Under the pieces are notes generated by a model. That model was not told the origin of the DNA. It searched no databases and was given only the letters and a program-made list of their open reading frames with translations. The translations under genes and the position numbers were made by a program. Below are positions 15,177 to 22,993 of a stretch of DNA of 27,004 bases, in pieces (position 1 is the first letter of the stretch; each line of letters opens with the position of its first letter). The stretch is from Peptostreptococcus sp. (GTDB lineage Bacteria; Bacillota; Clostridia; Peptostreptococcales; Peptostreptococcaceae). The DNA lies in NCBI GenBank assembly GCA_020025095.1, contig JAHHSS010000009.1:1-27004 (forward strand). Direction: 5' to 3'.

Positions 15177-16007
15177 TTACTTGCTTCTTCTAGATACTAT
15201 CATCTTGTTAGAAGCCTTATTTTTCTTTCTAGTCTTATATCCAAGAGCTGGTTTACCCCATGGAGTAACTGGTGATGGCATACCTATTGGAGATCTACCT
15301 TCACCACCACCGTGTGGATGGTCATTAGGGTTCATAACAGAACCTCTAACTGTAGGTCTGATACCCATGTGTCTCTTTCTTCCTGCCTTACCTATTACTA
15401 CGTTACCGTGTTCTATGTTTCCTATCTGTCCTACAGTTGCCTTAGCATTTAGTGGAACGTATCTCATTTCACCTGATGGTAATCTTAAAAGAGCCTTTCC
15501 ATTTTCCTTAGACATTAACTGTGCAGAAGCACCAGCAGTTCTTACTAACTGACCTCCCTTACCAGCCTTCAACTCTACATTGTGTATTGTTGTACCAACT
15601 GGCATATGTCCTAATTCTAGGCAGTTACCTGGCTTGATATCTGCATCCTTTCCTGAAAGAACTGTTTCTCCAACCTTTAGTCCAACTGGAGCTAGTATAT
15701 ATCTCTTTTCACCATCTGCATAGTGAAGAAGTGCTATATTAGCAGTTCTGTTTGGATCGTATTCTATTGTAGCAACCTTAGCAGGTATACCGTCTTTATC
15801 TCTCTTGAAATCTATTAATCTATATTTTCTCTTGTTTCCGCCACCTTTATGACGAACAGTTATCTTACCGTGAACATTTCTACCAGCGTTCTTCTTTAGG
15901 TTAACAAGAAGAGACTTCTCTGGCTGGTTGCATGTTATTTCATCAGACTTTAAAACTGTCATCTGTCTTAAGGCAGGAGAAGTTGGTTTAAACTTTTTAA
16001 TAGCCAT
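15177..16007 (-). CDS. rplB: 50S ribosomal protein L2 (uL2)
   Basis: Highly conserved large-subunit protein needed for subunit joining and peptidyl transfer. Its 276 residues include the RNA-binding HKGGGNKRKYRLIDFKR region, DGEKRYILAPVGL, and the C-terminal motif MNPNDHPHGGGEGRSPIG with the conserved His near the catalytic centre. The start is ATG after AAGGAGGA. It lies 23 nt after rplW. Confidence 0.98.
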   Translation of the reverse strand: MAIKKFKPTSPALRQMTVLKSDEITCNQPEKSLLVNLKKNAGRNVHGKITVRHKGGGNKRKYRLIDFKRDKDGIPAKVATIEYDPNRTANIALLHYADGEKRYILAPVGLKVGETVLSGKDADIKPGNCLELGHMPVGTTIHNVELKAGKGGQLVRTAGASAQLMSKENGKALLRLPSGEMRYVPLNAKATVGQIGNIEHGNVVIGKAGRKRHMGIRPTVRGSVMNPNDHPHGGGEGRSPIGMPSPVTPWGKPALGYKTRKKNKASNKMIVSRRSK

Positions 16008-16030
16008 TTTTTTTTCCTCCTTAATTCGAA

Positions 16031-16321
16031 TTACATTTCTGTGAAGAATTCTATATCCTTGCTTCCTTCAGTAAGCTTAACAACTGCCTTCTTGAAGCTA
16101 GCAGTCTTTCCTACTGTTCTTCCCATTCTCTTTGTCTTTCCGTCGTAGTTTAAAGTGTTTACACTTGCTACTTCAACATCGAATATCTTTTCTATTGCTT
16201 TCTTAACTTCTGTCTTGTTAGCGCTCTTAGCTACAACAAAAGTATATTTCTTATTAGCCATTTCAGCCATTGACTGTTCAGTAACGACTGGCTTTATTAT
16301 TATATCATGTGGATTTGTCAT
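16031..16321 (-). CDS. rplW: 50S ribosomal protein L23 (uL23)
   Basis: Tunnel-exit protein that docks trigger factor and SRP. The 96 residues show IIKPVVTEQSM, then KYTFVVAKSANKTEVKKAIE and TKRMGRTVGKTASFKKA. Its ATG shares one base with the rplD stop codon (TAATG), so it is probably translated by coupling to rplD. Confidence 0.97.
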   Translation of the reverse strand: MTNPHDIIIKPVVTEQSMAEMANKKYTFVVAKSANKTEVKKAIEKIFDVEVASVNTLNYDGKTKRMGRTVGKTASFKKAVVKLTEGSKDIEFFTEM

Positions 16322-16944
16322 TATACGTACACCTCCTCCACTTTCTTAACTGCGTCTGTAGTTATTATGAAAGAATCACAATTTAGTATGTCATAAACAT
16401 TAAGTGTGCTTACGTGGCATACATTAGCACCTTCTATGTTTCTTACAGACTTAACAACATTTACATCATTGTCAGCTGTTACTACTAAAGTCTTCTTTGC
16501 TGCGTTTACGTTCTTTAGAACATTTACCATTTCCTTAGTCTTTGGAGCGTCGAAATTTAAAGCATCTAATACTATTATTTCTTCACCCTGTACCTTTGAA
16601 GTTAAAGCAGACTTCATTGCAAGTCTTCTAACCTTCTTTGGTAATGAGTAGCTGTAATCTCTTGGCTTTGGTGCAAATGCAACTCCACCGCCTACCCACT
16701 GTACAGATCTTATAGAACCCTGTCTAGCTCTACCAGTACCTTTCTGTCTCCATGGCTTTCTACCACCACCTCTGACTTCTGATCTAGTCTTAGCTGACTG
16801 AGTACCCTGTCTTCTGTTTGCTAACTGACACTTAACAGCTTCATAAAGCACGTGTTCGTTAACATCTATATTAAATATTGAATCGTTTAATTCTATTTCA
16901 CCAACATTTTGGCCTGATACGTTTAATACATTAATCTTTGGCAT
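16321..16944 (-). CDS. rplD: 50S ribosomal protein L4 (uL4)
   Basis: Large-subunit protein whose extended loop forms part of the exit-tunnel constriction; in E. coli it also represses the S10 operon. The 207 residues contain the loop RKPWRQKGTGRARQGSIRS and then GGGVAFAPKPRDYSYSLPKK. The start is ATG after AAAGGAGGA. It lies 25 nt after rplC and overlaps rplW by one base. Confidence 0.98.
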   Translation of the reverse strand: MPKINVLNVSGQNVGEIELNDSIFNIDVNEHVLYEAVKCQLANRRQGTQSAKTRSEVRGGGRKPWRQKGTGRARQGSIRSVQWVGGGVAFAPKPRDYSYSLPKKVRRLAMKSALTSKVQGEEIIVLDALNFDAPKTKEMVNVLKNVNAAKKTLVVTADNDVNVVKSVRNIEGANVCHVSTLNVYDILNCDSFIITTDAVKKVEEVYV

Positions 16945-16969
16945 TATTATTCCTCCTTTCCTTTAGTGA

Positions 16970-17596
16970 TTAGTTAGAGCCTAGTGCTGCCTTAACAGTC
17001 ACTGTTGAACCCTTAGCACCAGGAATAGCGCCCTTTATTAATAAAAGATTCTTGTCAGCATCTACCTTGACAACTTCAAGATTCTTTACTGTTACCTTTA
17101 CACTACCCATGTGTCCAGCAAGCTTCTTGTTCTTGAATACTCTACCTGGATAAGAACAAGCACCCATTGAACCTGGTCTTCTGTGATATCTTGAACCGTG
17201 AGATTCTGGACCTCTACTCTGTCCATGTCTCTTTATTGGTCCCTGGAATCCCTTACCCTTTGAGATACCAGTTACATCTATCTTGTCACCTTCAGCGAAT
17301 ACATCAGCCTTTATTTCCTGACCTACTTCGTATCCTTCTACAGAATCTACTCTAAATTCCTTTAGACTTCTCTTCTTTGCGCCTGACTTTGCAAGATGTC
17401 CTAGCTTAGGCTTGTTAAGCGCCTTGTCCTTAGCATCTCCAAAACCAACCTGAACTGCCTTGTAGCCATCATTTTCTTCAGTCTTTATCTGAGTGATTAC
17501 TACTGGGCCAGCTTCTACAACTGTTACTGGTACTACTGCACCATCAGCAGTGAATACCTGAGTCATACCTATTTTCTTTCCTAAAATTCCCTTCAT
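16970..17596 (-). CDS. rplC: 50S ribosomal protein L3 (uL3)
   Basis: Large-subunit protein that initiates assembly and reaches toward the peptidyl transferase centre. The 208 residues begin KGILGKKIGMTQVFTADG and carry GKGFQGPIKRHGQSRGPESH, then RPGSMGACSYPGRVFKNKK. The Gln that PrmB methylates in E. coli L3 (GSIGQ) is Ala here (GSMGA). The start is ATG after TAGGAGGT. It is separated from rpsJ by a structured 78-nt gap. Confidence 0.98.
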   Translation of the reverse strand: MKGILGKKIGMTQVFTADGAVVPVTVVEAGPVVITQIKTEENDGYKAVQVGFGDAKDKALNKPKLGHLAKSGAKKRSLKEFRVDSVEGYEVGQEIKADVFAEGDKIDVTGISKGKGFQGPIKRHGQSRGPESHGSRYHRRPGSMGACSYPGRVFKNKKLAGHMGSVKVTVKNLEVVKVDADKNLLLIKGAIPGAKGSTVTVKAALGSN

Positions 17597-17674
17597 TGTT
17601 TACCTCCTATTATTCTTACAGCGGATTACCCATTCAGGCAATCATTCTAAGATATTTCTATCTTAGGCGGTTTA
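17597..17674 (-). promoter_or_regulatory. Structured intercistronic spacer between rpsJ and rplC
   Basis: This 78-nt gap is wider than most others inside the operon. On the minus strand it holds two hairpins: CTAAGATA/TATCTTAG with a 4-nt loop (17647-17666), and GATTGCC/GGTAATC with a 6-nt loop and one G-U pair (17624-17643). Neither is followed by a T-run, so they are not terminators. They may be an RNA-processing site or a protein-binding site. Confidence 0.55.
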
Positions 17675-17986
17675 CTATAATTTGATTTCTATATCTACAC
17701 CAGCTGGTAAGTCAAGCTTCATTAATGAGTCAACTGTCTTTGGTGTTGGATTAGCTATATCTATAAGTCTCTTATGAGTTCTTATTTCGAACTGTTCTCT
17801 AGAGTCTTTATACTTATGTACAGCTCTTAGTATAGTCACAACCTTCTTCTCTGTTGGAAGAGGTATTGGACCAGATACCTGAGAACCAGCCTTTTTAGCT
17901 GTTTCAACTATCTTAGTAGCTGAGTAATCTAATAACTTATGATCATATGATTTTAATCTTATTCTTATCTTTTCATTCTTAGCCAT
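17675..17986 (-). CDS. rpsJ: 30S ribosomal protein S10 (uS10)
   Basis: Small-subunit head protein; in the free state it partners NusB in antitermination. The 103 residues start MAKNEKIRIRLKSYDHKLLD and end with NPTPKTVDSLMKLDLP and a short acidic tail. The start chosen is the ATG at 17986, preceded by AAGGAGGG. An open extension of 34 codons upstream belongs to the mRNA leader, runs through RNA hairpins, and is not part of the protein. It is the first gene of the S10 section. Confidence 0.97.
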   Translation of the reverse strand: MAKNEKIRIRLKSYDHKLLDYSATKIVETAKKAGSQVSGPIPLPTEKKVVTILRAVHKYKDSREQFEIRTHKRLIDIANPTPKTVDSLMKLDLPAGVDIEIKL

Positions 17987-18115
17987 GTCTGTCCCTCCTT
18001 CTGTCTTATTTACCTGGCCAGATAAATCAAATTCCGATACACCGTTCCGGGTGTTTCCTGATTTCTCATCGTTTTTGAATTTATCCACCCAAAACTATCG
18101 CTTTCTCAAGCGTAC
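17987..18115 (-). promoter_or_regulatory. 5' leader of the S10 operon with hairpins
   Basis: About 129 nt lie between the predicted start of transcription and rpsJ. Three local hairpins are visible on the minus strand: CGCTT-GAGA-AAGCG with a GNRA loop (18099-18112), ACACC/GGTGT with a 6-nt loop (18039-18054), and TTTATCT-GGCC-AGGTAAA (18009-18026), the last just before the rpsJ Shine-Dalgarno sequence. This could be a ribosomal-protein autoregulatory leader, but the family was not identified. Confidence 0.5.
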
Positions 18116-18121
18116 TAGATT

Positions 18122-18150
18122 ATTTTACCAAAGTTATCTAGTTTTTGCAA
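18122..18150 (-). promoter_or_regulatory. Sigma-A promoter of the S10-spc-alpha operon
   Basis: On the minus strand the -35 is TTGCAA (18150-18145), the spacer is 17 nt, and the -10 is TAAAAT (18127-18122) with an extended TGG just before it. Several A-tracts upstream (about 18151-18200) look like an UP element, which suits a strongly expressed ribosomal operon. Arms CTAGAT/ATCTAG (18115-18120 and 18136-18141) flank the -10. The expected start is near 18115. Confidence 0.8.
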
Positions 18151-18330
18151 GGTTTTTTGAGTTTTTTTTAAAAGTTTTTTTATTTATTTTTTTAGTAAAA
18201 TTTTTTACCATTTCTCCTTAATAAAATTATCTATTTTTCAATGATTTAAGCTCTTATTATTCCTGGTTTATATATATCCAAAAAAATATTTATTATTCAT
18301 CTTTTTCATTACTATCATGTAGTTTATAAA

Positions 18331-18366
18331 TAAAAAAACTCCCCTGCAAAAGCAAAGAAGTTTTTT
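18331..18366 (-). terminator. Terminator after the first NhaC-family gene
   Basis: On the minus strand ACTTCTTTGC-TTTT-GCAGGGGAGT forms a 10-bp stem with G-U pairs (18361-18338), flanked by A and T tracts, and is followed by TTTTTT. It lies just after the stop codon at 18372. The stretch from here to the rpsJ promoter (18151-18330) is AT-rich and shows no gene. Confidence 0.8.
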
Positions 18367-18371
18367 ATATA

Positions 18372-19787
18372 TTATTTTTCTAGAAGACTTTTTTCATCTA
18401 TCTCTTTTTCAAAATTCCATGGATTTTTTCTTATCAAGCCATCTGAAAATGGTATAAATATTGATATTATTGCAGATATCGCTAGAAGGTATATAAACCA
18501 GGCGTATGGAAGCACTTGAATTGGTGATACTTTGCCATTAGCAAAACTTGTCAATATCAACATTTGAGCACCATATGGTATTAAGCCTTGAAATATTGTT
18601 GAGAATGTACTCAGCAAGGCTGCACTTCTTCTCGGATCAATTTTATACTTATAACATATGCTTTTGGCAATCTCGCCATTTATAATTATAGAAACAGTGT
18701 TGTTTGCAATTGCTAAATCAGTAATAGAAACCAACGCGGATATTCCCAACTGTGCAGTCTTTTTTCCTTTTATAAATTTTTGTATATTTACAAGCAAAAA
18801 TGATATTCCACCCGCTTTATTTACTAATTCCGCTAATCCCCCCGTTAAAAGGGATAATAAGAAAATATCTGTCATGCTTAGAAAGCCATTGTATATGGAT
18901 TTAAACAACATTAAAAAATTCAAATCTCCAAAATACAAACCAATTATACCCGCAAGTATCGTACCCCCTATCAACACTATAAACACATTCATTCCGCTTA
19001 TAGCTGTTGCTAAAACAAATATGTATGGAAATATTTTTATAATGTTAAAATCATAATTTCCTGTATTCACTACAGTACTTGGTTTTGCAAATATTACTAA
19101 CAAAACAATAGTGATTAAGGCTGGCAAAATAGTTAACCATAAATTCAACTTAAACTTATCTTTCATATCACAACCTTGCGTCCTTGTTGACGCTATCGTT
19201 GTATCCGATATTATCGATAAGTTGTCACCTAACATAATACCTCCTAAAACACATCCCATTATCAAGGGTAATGATGTGCCAGATTTTTGTGCTATGGCAA
19301 TAGCTATTGGCCCCACAGCAGCTGCACTTCCAACTGATGTTCCTGTTGCTGTTGCTATAAATCCTGATATTATAAACACTCCTGCCGCTAGATATTGTGT
19401 CGGTATATATGTAAGCCCTAAATTAACTGTAGAATCTATTCCACCCATGGATTTACATACAGATGCAAATCCACCAGCCAATAAATATATAATACACATA
19501 ATTATTATATTGGAATCTCCACACCCTTTTATAAATGTTTCAAACTTATCACTAAACTTTCCACCTATTATTAAAAATGCAGACATTATACCTATTACTA
19601 CTGCAAGCGGTGCTGGAAACTGGTAAAACGCCATTTCAACACCCTTTGTTTGAAGTATTAGCCCACTCCCAAGATAAACACCTACAAAAACAAGAAATGG
19701 TATTAAAGCCTTGCCATTTGGCATAATTTTTTTCCCTGTTTTAGAAAGGTTAGCCCCATTTTTACTATCAAATTTTATGTCCTTCAT
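18372..19787 (-). CDS. NhaC-family transporter (paralogue 1), possible MetT-like carrier
   Basis: A polytopic membrane protein of 471 residues with about eleven hydrophobic segments, in the NhaC branch of the Na+/H+ antiporter (IT) superfamily. Conserved blocks include TATGTSVGSAAAVGPIAIA, then GGIMLGDNLSIISDTTIAST and GLIPYGAQMLI. Family members exchange Na+ for H+, malate/lactate (MleN) or carry methionine (MetT); the exact substrate cannot be read from sequence. The start chosen is the ATG at 19787 after AGAGGT, because the paralogue uses the same arrangement; an ATG seven codons upstream lacks a ribosome-binding site. It lies two genes downstream of megL and has its own predicted promoter and terminator. 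Confidence 0.85.
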   Translation of the reverse strand: MKDIKFDSKNGANLSKTGKKIMPNGKALIPFLVFVGVYLGSGLILQTKGVEMAFYQFPAPLAVVIGIMSAFLIIGGKFSDKFETFIKGCGDSNIIIMCIIYLLAGGFASVCKSMGGIDSTVNLGLTYIPTQYLAAGVFIISGFIATATGTSVGSAAAVGPIAIAIAQKSGTSLPLIMGCVLGGIMLGDNLSIISDTTIASTRTQGCDMKDKFKLNLWLTILPALITIVLLVIFAKPSTVVNTGNYDFNIIKIFPYIFVLATAISGMNVFIVLIGGTILAGIIGLYFGDLNFLMLFKSIYNGFLSMTDIFLLSLLTGGLAELVNKAGGISFLLVNIQKFIKGKKTAQLGISALVSITDLAIANNTVSIIINGEIAKSICYKYKIDPRRSAALLSTFSTIFQGLIPYGAQMLILTSFANGKVSPIQVLPYAWFIYLLAISAIISIFIPFSDGLIRKNPWNFEKEIDEKSLLEK

Positions 19788-19888
19788 CGTTACCTCTTCT
19801 TCCGCCATTTAAAATTATTTTTCTATTCCGCAGTATAGACCTCTTATTAAAAACCTACTTGATATTTTTATCTATATTACCTTTTGAT

Positions 19889-19917
19889 ATATTATAATAA
19901 ATATATCCTTTTTTCAA
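19889..19917 (-). promoter_or_regulatory. Predicted sigma-A promoter of NhaC paralogue 1
   Basis: On the minus strand TTGAAA (19917-19912), a 17-nt spacer and TAATAT (19894-19889); an overlapping TATAAT gives a 15-nt spacer. It lies after the terminator at 19944-19979, so this gene is likely transcribed separately from its paralogue. No SAM riboswitch or sigma-54 site was seen here. Confidence 0.55.
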
Positions 19918-19943
19918 CTTATAATTTTAAATTTTTCAAAAAT

Positions 19944-19979
19944 AAAAAACCTTACTTAATTAATATAAGAAGGTTTTTT
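19944..19979 (-). terminator. Terminator after the second NhaC-family gene
   Basis: AAAAAACCTT (19944-19953) and AAGGTTTTTT (19970-19979) with an inner CTTA/TAAG form a strong stem. On the minus strand the T-run of the arm continues into ATTTTTG. It lies 74 nt after the stop codon at 20054. Confidence 0.85.
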
Positions 19980-20053
19980 ATAATCTAGTATCTTTATTTA
20001 AATGTATATGAATGGACTCTTAATTTGTCACTAATTTTCTCTTATTTTTCTTT

Positions 20054-21484
20054 TTATTCTGCTGCATTAGCTTTTAAAACCTTGCTTGCAACAGTTTGAT
20101 GTTCGAAATCCCATGGTTCCTTTCTAACAAGGCCATCTGAAAATGGTACAAATATTGATACTATTGCAGATATTGCTAAAAGATATATAAACCAAGCATA
20201 TGGAAGAACATCTAATGGAGAAACCTTACCTGATGCAAAACTTGTTACTATTAACATTTGTGCACCATATGGTATCAAACCTTGGAATACAGAGGAGAAT
20301 GTACTTAATAAAGCAGCACTTCTTCTTGGATCAAGCTTATACTTGTAACATAGTCTTTTTGCTACTTCTCCATTTATTATTATTGCAACTGTATTATTTG
20401 CTACTGCTATATCTGTTATTGATATTAAAGCTGATATACCAAGTTGTGCAGATTTTTTACCACTTATAAACTTTTGTACGTTTACAAGTAAATATGATAT
20501 TCCGCCAGCCTTATTTACCATTTCTGCAAGACCACCTGTCAATAATGATAGCAAGAATATGTCTGTCATTCCAGTAAATCCACTGTATATAGCCTTAGAA
20601 AAAGCAAGCAGATTTAAATCTCCATAAAAAATTCCTATTCCACCTGCAAATATTATTCCTGCAATTAAAACAATAAAAACGTTTACCCCGGCTACAGCTG
20701 AAACTAATACAAGAAGATATGGAAGTACTTTTACTATATTAAAGTCATAATTTCCTGCCTGAACAGTTGTTTCTGGCTTTCCAAATACTATCAATAAGAT
20801 TACTGTCACTACAGCTGGTATTATTGTAAGCCATAAATTTAGCTTGAACTTATCCTTCATTTCACAGCCTTGAGTTCTTGTTGATGCAATAGTTGTATCT
20901 GAAATTATAGATAAATTATCACCTAACATTATTCCGCCTAAAACACATCCCATCATAAGAGGTAAAGATGTTCCTGATTTTTCAGCTACTGCTATCGCTA
21001 TCGGACCTACAGCAGCTGCACTTCCAACTGATGTACCTGTTGCTGTTGCTATAAATCCTGATATTATAAATACTCCTGCTGCTAGATACTCACTAGGTAT
21101 GTATGTTAAACCTAAATTAACTGTAGAGTCAATTCCTCCCATAGCCTTACATACTGCCGCAAAAGCACCTGCTAATAAATATATTATACACATAATTATT
21201 ATATTTGAGTCTCCGCATCCTCTTATAAAAGTATCAAATTTTTCATTAAAATCTCCTTTTATTAAGACAAATGCAGACATTACACCTATTACTACTGCAA
21301 GTGGTGCAGGAAATTGATAAAATGCCATTTCAACACCTCTTGCTTGAAGGATTATACCACTTCCCAAATATACACCTACAAATACTAAAAACGGTATTAA
21401 AGCCCTTCCACATGGTTTAACTTCATTTTCATCGCCCGATATTTTTATTTCGTCAACTTTGCTTTCCTTATTTATTTCCTTCAT
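20054..21484 (-). CDS. NhaC-family transporter (paralogue 2), possible MetT-like carrier
   Basis: A 476-residue polytopic membrane protein of the NhaC family, roughly four-fifths identical by eye to the next gene downstream. The same motifs are present (TATGTSVGSAAAVGPIAIA, GDNLSIISDTTIAST, GLIPYGAQML). The differences concentrate in the N-terminal tail, the NYDFNIVKVLPY region and the C-terminus, which suggests an older tandem duplication with both copies kept under selection. The start chosen is the ATG at 21484 after AGAGGT; an upstream extension of 17 residues is rejected. It follows megL by about 120 nt with a hairpin but no clear promoter between, so it may be partly co-transcribed with megL. 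This supports a role in methionine or product transport, by inference only. Confidence 0.85.
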   Translation of the reverse strand: MKEINKESKVDEIKISGDENEVKPCGRALIPFLVFVGVYLGSGIILQARGVEMAFYQFPAPLAVVIGVMSAFVLIKGDFNEKFDTFIRGCGDSNIIIMCIIYLLAGAFAAVCKAMGGIDSTVNLGLTYIPSEYLAAGVFIISGFIATATGTSVGSAAAVGPIAIAVAEKSGTSLPLMMGCVLGGIMLGDNLSIISDTTIASTRTQGCEMKDKFKLNLWLTIIPAVVTVILLIVFGKPETTVQAGNYDFNIVKVLPYLLVLVSAVAGVNVFIVLIAGIIFAGGIGIFYGDLNLLAFSKAIYSGFTGMTDIFLLSLLTGGLAEMVNKAGGISYLLVNVQKFISGKKSAQLGISALISITDIAVANNTVAIIINGEVAKRLCYKYKLDPRRSAALLSTFSSVFQGLIPYGAQMLIVTSFASGKVSPLDVLPYAWFIYLLAISAIVSIFVPFSDGLVRKEPWDFEHQTVASKVLKANAAE

Positions 21485-21509
21485 TGTGTACCTCTTTTGA
21501 ACTTTTAAT

Positions 21510-21537
21510 AAATGCAATCCAAAAATGGATTGCATTT
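21510..21537 (-). terminator. Hairpin between megL and NhaC paralogue 2 (weak terminator)
   Basis: Arms AAATGCAATCCA (21510-21521) and TGGATTGCATTT (21526-21537) form a perfect 12-bp stem with a 4-nt loop. On the minus strand the stem is followed only by ATTAAAAG, so termination is likely weak. It may allow partial read-through from megL into the transporter gene or protect the megL mRNA end. Confidence 0.55.
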
Positions 21538-21603
21538 ACTAAAATTTTTATATTATCTTAATTAAATGGTTTTACTTTTCACAAAGCAAATATATTATCA
21601 AAA

Positions 21604-22806
21604 TTATACTAATTTATTTAAAGCTTCGTTTAGGTCGCTTATTATATCATCTACATTTTCAAGACCGATAGATATTCTTACTAATCCATCAGATATTCCT
21701 GAAGCTTCTCTTTCTTCCTTAGTGTATGGAGAATGTGTCATTGAAGCTGGATGTTCTATCAATGTTTCAGCATCACCTAAGCTAACTGCTAGCTTGATCA
21801 TATGTAATGAGTTAAGAAGCTTCTTTCCTTCTTCTACTCCACCCTTTAATTCGAATGCTATCATAGCTCCTGGAAGCTGCATCTGGCTAGCTGCAAGTTC
21901 CTTCTGTGCAAAGCTGTCAAGACCTGGATAGAATACCTTATCTACTGCCTTATGTCCTTCTAAGAAATTAGCAACCTTTTCTGCGTTTGCGCAATGCTGC
22001 TTCATTCTTATTTCTAGAGTCTTTAGACCTCTTCCTACTAAGAAAGCATCAAATGGGCTAAGAACTGAACCTGTCATATCCTTTATTCCGAATAGCTTAA
22101 CCTGAGTGATAAATTCATTGCTACCAGCAACAAAACCTGCTACTACGTCTCCATGTCCATTTAGATACTTAGTTGCTGAATGAAGTACTACGTCAGCACC
22201 TAAAGTAAGAGGTCTCTGGATAAATGGAGTACAGAAAGTATTATCTACAAATACTAAACAATTTTCATTTTGATGAGCTATTTCAGATATCTTTCTAACA
22301 TCTGATATTTTTAATGTAGGGTTTGCTGGTGTTTCAAGATAAACAACTCTTGTGTTAGGCTTCATAGCCTTTCTTACGTTTTCTGGATCTGTTATATCAA
22401 CAAAATCTACTTCTACTCCGTATCTAGTTAAACCATGGTTTAATAATGCAAATGTACATCCGTATAAAGTATCTGATGCAACAACATGATCTCCTGCCTT
22501 TAAAGCTGACCATAATGCTGATGATATTGCTCCTATTCCTGATGCTGTAGCTGCACAAGCTTCTGCACCTTCAAGTATTGCTATCTTATCTTCAACAACC
22601 TTAGTTGTAGGGTTTCCTAATCTACTGTAAATATATCCTTCTTCTTCTAAGGCAAATCTTCTTCCACCTTGTTCAGCTGAATCAAATATAAAAGTTGATG
22701 TTGCGTAAATAGGTGTTGCTAAAGCACCTGCATTTAGGTCCTTAAAATTTCCACCGTGTATTGCCTTTGTACCGAATCCTAAATTTTCTACTGCTTTTCT
22801 TTCCAT
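21604..22806 (-). CDS. megL: Methionine gamma-lyase
   Basis: PLP-dependent enzyme that splits L-methionine into methanethiol, 2-oxobutyrate and ammonia (EC 4.4.1.11), feeding amino-acid fermentation. It is of 400 residues, as usual for the Cys/Met-metabolism PLP family. Visible residues: Tyr60 and Arg62 in YSRLGNPT, Tyr115 and Cys117 in DTLYGCTFALL (the Cys is the hallmark separating methionine gamma-lyase from cystathionine lyases), Asp188 in DNTFCTPF, and the PLP lysine K213 in SATKYLNGHGD. The start is ATG at 22806 after GGAGGTAA; a TTG at 22821 overlaps that site and is rejected. It is preceded by a sigma-54 promoter and TyrR-type boxes, with the activator gene directly upstream. Cystathionine gamma-synthase/lyase activity is the main alternative. 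Confidence 0.9.
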   Translation of the reverse strand: MERKAVENLGFGTKAIHGGNFKDLNAGALATPIYATSTFIFDSAEQGGRRFALEEEGYIYSRLGNPTTKVVEDKIAILEGAEACAATASGIGAISSALWSALKAGDHVVASDTLYGCTFALLNHGLTRYGVEVDFVDITDPENVRKAMKPNTRVVYLETPANPTLKISDVRKISEIAHQNENCLVFVDNTFCTPFIQRPLTLGADVVLHSATKYLNGHGDVVAGFVAGSNEFITQVKLFGIKDMTGSVLSPFDAFLVGRGLKTLEIRMKQHCANAEKVANFLEGHKAVDKVFYPGLDSFAQKELAASQMQLPGAMIAFELKGGVEEGKKLLNSLHMIKLAVSLGDAETLIEHPASMTHSPYTKEEREASGISDGLVRISIGLENVDDIISDLNEALNKLV

Positions 22807-22856
22807 TATAATTACCTCCAAAAAATTTTAACTAATATTTTTACATATTTATATAA

Positions 22857-22872
22857 GCAACTCACGTGCCAA
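22857..22872 (-). promoter_or_regulatory. Sigma-54 (-24/-12) promoter of megL
   Basis: On the minus strand TTGGCAC (22872-22866), five bases, then TTGC (22860-22857) match the sigma-54 consensus TGGCAC-N5-TTGC in full, with GG and GC at the required spacing. Transcription would start near 22846, about 40 nt before the megL ATG. No equally good site was seen elsewhere in the window. Confidence 0.92.
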
Positions 22873-22942
22873 CTTTATAGTTTTTTACTTTCATTCATTT
22901 TTAGTCATTTCTGGGAAAATGTTTTTCTGAAGCAGTGTTTTT

Positions 22943-22960
22943 TGTAAATTTTTTTTTACA
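22943..22960. promoter_or_regulatory. TyrR-type box 1 (TGTAAA-N6-TTTACA)
   Basis: A perfect palindromic match to the TyrR-box consensus known from E. coli. It lies about 70 bp upstream of the -24 element of the megL sigma-54 promoter, a normal place for an enhancer-binding site. The spacer is six T. Confidence 0.85.
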
Positions 22961-22974
22961 CTTTTCTTTTTTTC

Positions 22975-22992
22975 TGTAAAAAAAAATTTACA
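22975..22992. promoter_or_regulatory. TyrR-type box 2 (TGTAAA-N6-TTTACA)
   Basis: A second perfect match, extended to CTGTAAA/TTTACAG. Its centre is 32 bp from that of box 1, about three helical turns, so two dimers would bind on the same face of the DNA. The spacer is six A. Confidence 0.85.
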
Positions 22993-22993
22993 G

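Noticed and set aside
15181..15552. Plus-strand reading frame of 123 codons opposite rplB
   Set aside because: Antisense shadow of a highly conserved ribosomal protein gene; codon bias of the real gene explains the open frame.
17987..18088. N-terminal extension of 34 residues on S10
   Set aside because: The ATG at 17986 has a strong Shine-Dalgarno sequence and gives the normal 103-residue S10; the extension covers mRNA-leader hairpins.
19111..19626. Plus-strand reading frame of 171 codons opposite the first NhaC-family gene
   Set aside because: It lies wholly antisense to a well-supported membrane protein gene. The product is a Pro/Ile-rich shadow with no motif, and no suitable ribosome-binding site was seen.
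21485..21535. N-terminal extension of 17 residues on the second NhaC-family protein
   Set aside because: The shared AGAGGT site before the inner ATG in both paralogues decides the start.
19788..21603. SAM riboswitch or T-box upstream of the transporter genes or megL
   Set aside because: Looked for because of the methionine link; no SAM-I core or T-box-like sequence is visible in these gaps.
22943..22992. The palindromes behind the activator gene as its terminator
   Set aside because: On the minus strand neither stem is followed by a T-run, while both match the TyrR-box consensus exactly.
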